Positions 57,360 through 64,000 of a DNA stretch of 64,000 nucleotides are shown here, piece by piece. Position 1 is the first letter of the stretch, and each line of letters opens with the position of its first letter. The notes under the pieces were generated by a model. The model did not search any database. It was given only the letters and a program-made list of their open reading frames with translations, and had not been told where the DNA came from. The position numbers and the translations under genes are program-made. This DNA is from Stemphylium vesicarium (taxonomy: Eukaryota; Ascomycota; Dothideomycetes; Pleosporales; Pleosporaceae): contig QXCR01000023.1 of the NCBI GenBank assembly GCA_004380135.1, positions 65,224 to 129,223 of the forward strand, given 5' to 3'.

Positions 57360-57890
57360 CTAGCAAGCCGGCTTTTCCCCCGAGCTGCCACACGACTTCG
57401 GACCCTCCTTATGCTGGCAATAGTAAACCTTCTACATGAACGTTAGTTTCTTACATCCCGATTCATTTCAACGTTATCAAGGTCGGGTCGGCATCATGCC
57501 ATGCACATGCCCATGCCCATGCCATGAGGGAATTCCGTATCCTCATCCTCATCCCACCAAAACAATTAAACTTCCCCACCACCACCAACATCACAGAAAG
57601 GCAAAAAAGAAAAAGAAAAGGAGAAGGCAAAAGAGGAAACAAAAACATACTGCGCCTGGTCTTAGACAATAACTCTTCATCTCACACCCGCTGCAGCACT
57701 CCCCCGTCGGCTGCCTAGTTCCGATATCGCCGTCTGGGTAGCACGCTCGAGCCTCCATGGGTGCTGGAGTGACCTGCGCGGCGCGCGGTAGTATGTCTTG
57801 AAGTACTCCGGTTGGGTCCTGCGCAGCGGCGCCAGTACTGATGCTGAGGAGGACGAAGAAGAGGGTGGATATGAAAGTCATGGGGCGCAT
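57360..57890 (-). CDS. Small secreted 8-cysteine protein, array member E
   Basis: Two exons on the minus strand, 57890-57651 and 57431-57360, with a 219-nt phase-0 intron, give 103 residues. Signal peptide MRPMTFISTLFFVLLSISTG, then QDPTGVLQDILPRAAQV, an EARA site, and the core ACYPDGDIGT...GECCSGCEMKSYCLRPGA. Exon 2 was found by comparison with member A: KVYYCQHKEGPKSCGSSGEK then PAC and TAG. Cys spacing is C-x14-CC-x2-C-x5-C-x9-C-x8-C-x8-C, matching A throughout. The intron is long and contains a purine-rich A/G tract. The A/B/C/D promoter blocks are not clearly present; a weak match (tattacgtggagtggac) lies near 58144. It stands apart, beyond the Fic gene. Confidence 0.8.
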
Positions 57891-59211
57891 ATTGTAGGGT
57901 TGGGTGGTCGGAGGGGTGGATGGGTGTAGGGTACGGTTTGGGGTGGGTAGGTAGGTATGTTGTTGACCGAAAAGCCGTGGGCGGGAACAGAAATTGGGGT
58001 TCAAAGTAGAAGCAGACTACCAATTCTCGGTGATGACGTTCGTATCGGCTCTTTATACGAATTCTCGTCACTCGTACGGGGAGTCCGGCGGTGAAGACCT
58101 CAAGTCATGGCAGCAGGGACCAAGGGCAAGGGAAAGGGCCGCGTATTACGTGGAGTGGACACTCCAAGAGAAACATACGAAGATCCTGGGCATTAGCGAT
58201 GCTTGCCTTTCTCTCTCTCTCTCTCACACAGTTCAGCACACTGGACGCTCAAATGTTGCCTCCAGTATTCGGGAAAAAAATTGAAAGCCACCCTAGTACT
58301 ACAACATCTACATACGGAGAAGGCACAGAGCGCCGCCAAACCAGCAACCCTCGCAACACCATGTCCCATCGGGCCGTATACTAACACCGTAAACCCGATC
58401 CCTCCACAACATCTTCTCACACCATCAGTCTGGCAACCCGCCTCGATCTCATAGCCATCCCTCACATCCCATCATACAGCACAATCCCACCCTTCCTTGG
58501 ATATCATCGCACATCCACACGACACTCAATCCAGCAACGACCCGCTCTTTAACAAACTCTATGCTCTTTTCATCACAACAAGCAGCTGTATTATACGGAT
58601 GGATAATAAATGCGAGGTGCTGTGCTCAAGTCGCGGTCGGTGGTGCTGGTAGGGCGCCGGGGATAAGCTGCATGTACCGGTGCGTATACTCCCAACATAG
58701 CAAGGCGGAGCGAACGTCCTCGTTCTTGGTGCGCTGGGTAGTAGGGTAAGTAGGTCAGCAGGCCGACTTAATCCCCGGCGCGGCGCGGTGCGGCGCCGAC
58801 GTCGTACAATCGTACATGTGCTCCATCGTACCTGCCAAGAACCTCTATCTCCACGTGTTTTCACAAAAGAACCTTGGAAGCCAGACGGATACATGATCAA
58901 GGCACGTACGACTAGGATAAGTGGTGGAGAGAGGTCAAGATGATGGAAGGGCGCATGCATTACTAAAATTTTGACACCCAGGGGTGGGTTTGGAAAAAAG
59001 GGGAACAGAAAACTCCATACGCTCATCATCATCCCAATGAAGAGTTAGAGGAGGCGGTATCGCATATCCCCGCGTAAATCCCCGACTGCAACTAACCCAA
59101 CTAATACTACTCTTACACGAAAAAAACCTCCCTAGAACAGAGAAACAAGATGAGGAAACTAGGGAAGCGAGGAAAACGGCAACCCAGCTACTCTAGCTGA
59201 AGCGGTCGCAT
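57891..59211. other. Intergenic with a TC microsatellite
   Basis: About 1.3 kb. It contains a (TC)n run at about 58210-58225. An open frame at 58559-59032 (minus) is Arg-rich and domain-free. The right part is probably the 3' UTR of SPT16. Confidence 0.5.
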
Positions 59212-62200
59212 TTATCGCTTCCTCTTCTTGCCCTTGTCTTCATCCTCATCCTCATGAGCAGCCTCCTTGTCCTTCTTCGCAGCCTTCTTATCCAACTCAT
59301 CCCAACTCTCGCCCTCAGAGAATTCATCCTCAGAGCCCTCATCGCTCATCTCCTCAGACGCGTTCTCATCAAAGTCGCTCTCATCAGACGATTCATCCGA
59401 GATGGCGAGTTCAGATTCCGAGACCTCGAAAGCAGATTCTTCTTCCTCTTCGCCGTCACCCTCGTCGTCAGAGTCGGTGGACAGGAACGACCAACCGCCG
59501 TCGGCGAAGAATTGATGGGGGTCTGAAGTTACTGTCTTCATGATGGTGGCCCAGTTAAGGTTGAGAGGACCCTCGGTGAAGGGGATGTCGACGGAGTCCA
59601 GCCAGTCCTTGACAGGGTCGAGAGACTCTACGGGGATGGTGTTGATGTGCACGGGTGGGCGGTTGTAGTCTTTGAATACAACGACCATGTCAAAGTTCCT
59701 CAGACCAAATTGTACACGTTCGAGATGAACGATTTCGATCTCGGACAGTGTCAAGCATGTGAATGGAGGCTCGGTGAGTTGGACCAAGCAGTCGGTAGTC
59801 GGTTGCACAAGGACGGAAGAGCGCGAGGGTACACCGTTGAAACCAAGCTCGCGGTATGGGATGTCGACGCTGACGTTCTCGTTGCGCGCGGCGTCGGCGA
59901 TCTTCTCGGCAAAGTTCTTGAATTCCTTGTCGAGAGCCGCACGTCGCCTGCGCTCCTCCTGTTCTTGTTCGAACTCCTCTTCATCACCGAACTTGTGGCG
60001 GCGCTTCCTATTGCCCGTCTCGTCAAATTGCATCTCGGTAGCTTCTCGGACAAACTGCACATCCTTGGTCTTCTTCTTGCCAAGCATGATTGGGTTCTTG
60101 AGGTGTACGTGAATGATGACGATGAGCTCGTGTTGTGAGGGCTGGAAGAACAGGTGCTTCATGTTGCTGAAGAGTACGTCGATCTTTGCTGTGCCGTTTC
60201 CGTGGACGTAGCGCAGACCGTTCTGGTGAATCTCCACACTACCGGGGATGCGCTTACCGTCGAGCGCCGGGCGGATGAAGATGAGGTCGAGCACATGAGG
60301 TTTGCGCGTCTTCAGAGGAACGAGCTTATCCTGCTCAACAACGTCTTCCATCTGTTTCTTCTCAACCTCGCGTCGCACGACATCCTTCTTCAACTCTGTG
60401 ATGTCTTTGGTGATCTGATCGATACGATCCACATCATGCGACTTGAAGGTCAAACTACGAATGAAGTGCGCGTTGGGGTCCTCGAAAGGCTGGTCATCTT
60501 TACGGCCTACACCCTGACCGGGGGATAGGAAGTTGATGCGGAGAGATGTGAAGTCGGACTCCGGGGTATGTGATGCGTTCTTGATTGTGTGGATGTGGAA
60601 TGGTACCGGTCGGCCCATGATGGGGAGGAGGACTGTGAGGTTCTTCTTGTCGACGACAATCTCCAGGTTGGCCACGGCGTTGGGGAACTGGTTGTCGCGC
60701 TTGTACGACTCGAACTTCTTGAACTTCTTCTCTTCAGTGCCGTTCAACGACTTTGCGCCCTCACTGTACTGCTCGAGACCCTCCTGTTGCTTCTTCGCGT
60801 GCAGCTCTTTTTGATGTTGTCGCCGTTGCTCTTCCTTCTCTGCATCTTGGTTGGTCGTTCGCTCGTGGCGTGTTCGGGTCTTGGTAATGTTTGTCTGAGC
60901 AATGGCAGGACGCTCCTTCTTGACCTTGGGCTTGGCCTCTTCCTCCTCCTCGTCGAAGAAGAATGAAACAGCATCCAGATCCGAGGTGGTGTCCTTGGTG
61001 AAGACTGCACAGTCGCCCTGTCCAACACGGACGGTGTCGACGAGCACGAGCGAGTAGTTTTTGCTCTTCTTGTCCTGGGGCTTGCTGTTCTCGAGATCTG
61101 ATAGGCCGGTTTGGACAACGAGGGTCATACCGTCTTTCAAGACGCGGGTGTTCTTGCCGCTCAGGAGAAGCGAAGAGTCCTTGTTCTCGACACCGATACC
61201 GTATCCGAGGTTCTTGGGGAAATGCTTCTCCCAGTCGGGCTTCTTGGACTTGAGAAGCGCAAGAGCCTTGTTGTAGACTTCCTTGGCAACAACCCCGTCC
61301 CGGAGCGACTTGATGACGGTGTCGTGAATGGCCAAAAGCAGCTTGTACGCATTCTCCTGCTCCTTGTTGGGTCCGACCATGTATGTTCGGCCGACCATAG
61401 CGCCGTATGTCTGGTAACGCAGACCAAGGACGGAGATGATGACGCCTGCGTGCAAGTTGTTCTCGTCGGGCTCGGCTGCGAACTTGAGGTCATATGAGCC
61501 ACCGCTCTGAATGGTAGGTTGTAGGCACCAGTCCAGCTGCAGAGAGTCAAACGTCTTGGAAACCTTTTGCTTCTCAAAGAACTTGGTATCGTCAATCTTG
61601 TTGGAGACCTTGTCGGCGAGAGCGCGGTGGGAAATTTTCTTCTCGGAATCGAGGATATCGGACATTTCTTCGACGAAGTAGTTGGTCATGAGGGCGCTCG
61701 AGGCCCGGGCGGCGTCGCGGATGGTTCGCAGCTCCTTTTCGTCTTTGACGGACAAGGCGGCGTTGGACATGATGGAGGCCAGATCGACCTGGTCCTCGTC
61801 CTTGAATCCAGCCTCGTCGAAAGCCGCTTTCCACTCGTTTGCGAAAGCGTTGTTGGCGTTGTCCTTCTTCAACACGGCCACCTTCTTGCCGGCCTTCTTG
61901 ATCGTGTCCAGGCATGTCTGAAACTGCTTCTTATTTTCTTCCGCATCCTTGCCCCTCACGAGGATCTCAACGGGTACCTTGCCGCCCTTCAGCGGCTCCA
62001 AGTAGGCAGCTGCATGACGCGCGTTAGCACTATTGTCGCATTTCAGGCAGTCGCACGTGACTTACCCTTCTTCTTGGTTGTGACAATCTGGACTAGGTCG
62101 GGGGTGAGAACGAAGAGCGTCGCAGGGAACTCGTAGCCTAGCAACCACAACTATGGGCCTTGTCAGCGCAATGTCTATCAAATGTCGGAATGCGCAATCT

Positions 62201-62383
62201 CACCTGGAAAGCAGCGGGCTTGAGGTAGATGCCAGGCTCGCTCGCCTTGCCCACCAGCGTCGCGATGGAGCTTGCGCCCTGGAAAATCTGGTCGCCTGAG
62301 CGCTTGTCGGCCTTCCACTTGGTTACGAGGTTGTTGAGGCGCTCGTGGAAAAGCGCCTTGTCGATAACAATGTCGTCCGCCAT
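59212..62383 (-). CDS. spt16: FACT complex subunit Spt16
   Basis: Three exons on the minus strand, 62383-62204, 62150-62066 and 62009-59212, give 1020 residues, the normal length. The N-terminal aminopeptidase-like domain starts MADDIVIDKALFHERLNNL; YLKPAAFQ/LWLLGYEFPATLFVLTP crosses intron 1 and VTTKKK/AAYLEPLKG crosses intron 2. It is followed by the dimerisation and double-PH middle domains (GRPVPFHIHTIKNAS, GLRYVHGNGTAKIDVLFSN, LIVIIHVHLKNPIM). The C-terminus is strongly acidic (DESSDESDFDENASEEMSDE) with a terminal basic GKKRKR nuclear signal; this tail binds H2A-H2B. Spt16 with Pob3 reorganises nucleosomes during transcription and replication. It is essential and well conserved. Confidence 0.97.
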
Positions 62384-62815
62384 GATTGAGGGTTCGCGAA
62401 AATGAACCTCTGGGTAAGTTGACGGGACTGTGAGGTGGGTGGAGGAGAGAGAAGGCGCCGATGGGAAAAGTCGCGAAAGATGATGGCGACGACGCGAGGG
62501 AACCTACGCGCTGTTGGAGGTCCGTGCCACCTCTCAACTCCGCAACGGGGTTAGTCAATCTACTTCACCTGCGAACAAGTCAGAACCTTGGAAATGCGCT
62601 ACAACCCCACATTCCGATTGACACAAAGTTAGGCATCCGTCTGATGATTTCTTTAGTCCTACTTTGATCTTCTCGCCAGTCTTAGAGTTTTCGCACGTGA
62701 TCCCAGTCACTCTCAATCCGCTTGTGACCTCTGCACGCGGCGCGCCTTCACCTTATAGCCAGCCAACACCCCCGCCCATGCGCCCGCAACTCTCTTTCAC
62801 CTCCCATGTTATGCG
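62384..62815. promoter_or_regulatory. Bidirectional promoter region between spt16 and a carrier gene
   Basis: 432 bases separate the two divergent start codons, so both promoters must lie here. No recognised site is assigned. Confidence 0.5.
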
Positions 62816-64000
62816 ATGACGACCGGCTCCAGTCTCCGCGCTGGAGTCTCTTCCCGCAGCGATGTCCCCAATGACAGCGTCCCCGAGACCCCGCAAGCAC
62901 CCAACAAGGCACCAGCGACGGGTGTGCAAGCCGCTGGTATGCGAGCCGTCGCTGCGAGAATGGTGGCCTTTTACTTCAGAGCGCCGGTCAAGGCCTTCTT
63001 CAGGGGGAGGATAGATTACATGAGCTATGCTAGGGCTATTAACCCGCACATCATGGCCGATGCGAAGTGGTCGTGGAGAATGACCACCCCCGCCGTATTG
63101 GCCCATGCTATACGGACTGAGGGATGGGGTTTCATACCGAAACAGGTCTTACCGCCGCTGATGGCGAATACATGGTAGGTACGGCATTTCCTTGAGTCTT
63201 GCACGTCTAATACGATGCAGTATCGGCGCAGTACTTTACACGACATATCTCCACAGTCTATCAGCTCTCCACGAACCTTCTTCACACCAAACTAAGCGCG
63301 TATATCCGCCTCCCCCACCATCTGTAACTTTTACCGCCGGCCTCATCGGTGGCGGTGTACAGTCCATCATCGCCGCGCCATTCGACGCCCTCCAGACCCG
63401 CTTTCGCACCGCCGACATCCTCGAGGGCAGGCACAAAACAATGTGGCACTACGCTGGACACAAGCTGCGTTCCATCGGCGTGCAGGGTATCTTCGCAGGC
63501 TGGACGTTGAGCTTCTTCAAAGACGCATTCGGCGCCGCAGTCTTCTTCGGTACCTTTGAAACAGTCAAGAGCCAGGCATATCTCGAATTCGTCTCGCGAT
63601 ATTATGGCAGTCGGACGCGCGACACGTTGCTGGAGAACTCGATACCGTACCTAGAAGAAGACCACGATGATCGCCCAGTAATACGACCGCACTATATGCT
63701 AGAGCCCATGTTCTTACTTCTAGCAGGCGCCTCTGCATCCGTCACATCTCAACTCGTCCAGCATCCCCTGACCGAAATACAAGACGTGCACTACCGCCGA
63801 CTCGAGGCCCTCGATTTTCAGGCACACCAGGACAACAAGCCCTCACACATCGTCAGACGCTACTACCATGCCTACGAGGAGACTTTTGCACAGTGCAAGA
63901 TGCTAGCCAAGCGCGCTGGTGGATGGAGAAAATACCTCTACCGCGACTTTTTCATGAGCACTGTCAAACAAGTCCCGAGCACAGCCGCCGGACTTATCGT
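62816..64000 (+). CDS. Mitochondrial carrier family protein (3' truncated by window)
   Basis: Exon 1 62816-63174 and exon 2 from 63221 to the window end, joined by a 46-nt intron (TG/T makes Cys), leave at least 379 residues with no stop yet. Carrier-type features are a Gly-rich first helix in each repeat (TFTAGLIGGGVQSIIAAPFDALQTRFR, with the P-x-D signature as PFD) and GIFAGWTLSFFKDAFGAAVFFGTFETVK as the second helix. A further repeat has AGASASVTSQLVQHPLTEIQD and FFMSTVKQVPSTAAGLI. The PxD[DE]xx[KR] motif is only partly kept, and the long charged spacers are unusual, so it belongs to a divergent fungal carrier branch of the inner or outer mitochondrial membrane. Substrate unknown. Confidence 0.85.

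Noticed and set aside
57463..57669. 68-codon frame overlapping the intron of member E
   Set aside because: Its low-complexity Phe/Leu start comes from the purine-rich intron tract; comparison with member A gives a better exon 2.
61567..62136. 189-codon open frame on the plus strand
   Set aside because: Antisense of the SPT16 N-terminal domain.

Overview
The window is nuclear DNA of a filamentous ascomycete (Pezizomycotina), probably a plant-associated Dothideomycete. The class is an inference. The evidence is short GT-AG introns of about 44-80 nt, and families typical of such fungi: HET proteins, Clr5, an AA9 lytic polysaccharide monooxygenase, cutinase, a rhodopsin-fold membrane protein, fungal UNC93-like transporters and a Goodbye-NACHT NLR. 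All exon coordinates were read by hand from splice consensus and frame closure.

Layout. (1) 1-9.2 kb is a flavin-enzyme and transport cluster: the 3' end of a Baeyer-Villiger-type monooxygenase, two UNC93-like transporters, an MDR oxidoreductase and an NtaA/DszA-type flavin monooxygenase with a 13-nt micro-exon. (2) 10.8-20.9 kb holds a GPI-type cupredoxin, a cutinase interrupted by an in-frame stop, a C2H2 factor with an unlisted first exon, a Clr5-TPR protein and a Cys-rich small secreted protein. (3) 20.9-34.4 kb is mostly conserved: an Rch1-like SBF transporter, an MTHFS-like protein, a small secreted protein, a gene-poor 3.3 kb stretch with a possible Zn2Cys6 relic, a rhodopsin-fold protein, a secreted histidine phosphatase and the WD40 protein Jip5. 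(4) 34.6-47.5 kb is a self/non-self recognition neighbourhood: two HET-domain genes flanking an AA9 enzyme, then a 1588-residue Goodbye-NACHT-TPR-ZZ NLR. (5) 48.9-58 kb is fast-evolving: an antiporter relic, a TA-flanked MITE, an interrupted Fic gene, and five minus-strand genes for tiny secreted Cys-rich proteins. (6) 59.2-64 kb returns to conserved genes: SPT16 and a mitochondrial-carrier-family gene running off the edge.

The most novel item is the five-member secreted peptide family at 50.4-57.9 kb. Its members share a C...CCxGC core. Four of them also share two promoter blocks at similar distances from the start codon. Two members have an extra exon with a spaced set of cysteines, and one 57-residue member is too short for ordinary gene finding. 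The window also has two clear non-autonomous transposons: a 373-bp TA-flanked foldback element and a 128-bp element with 8-bp target duplications.
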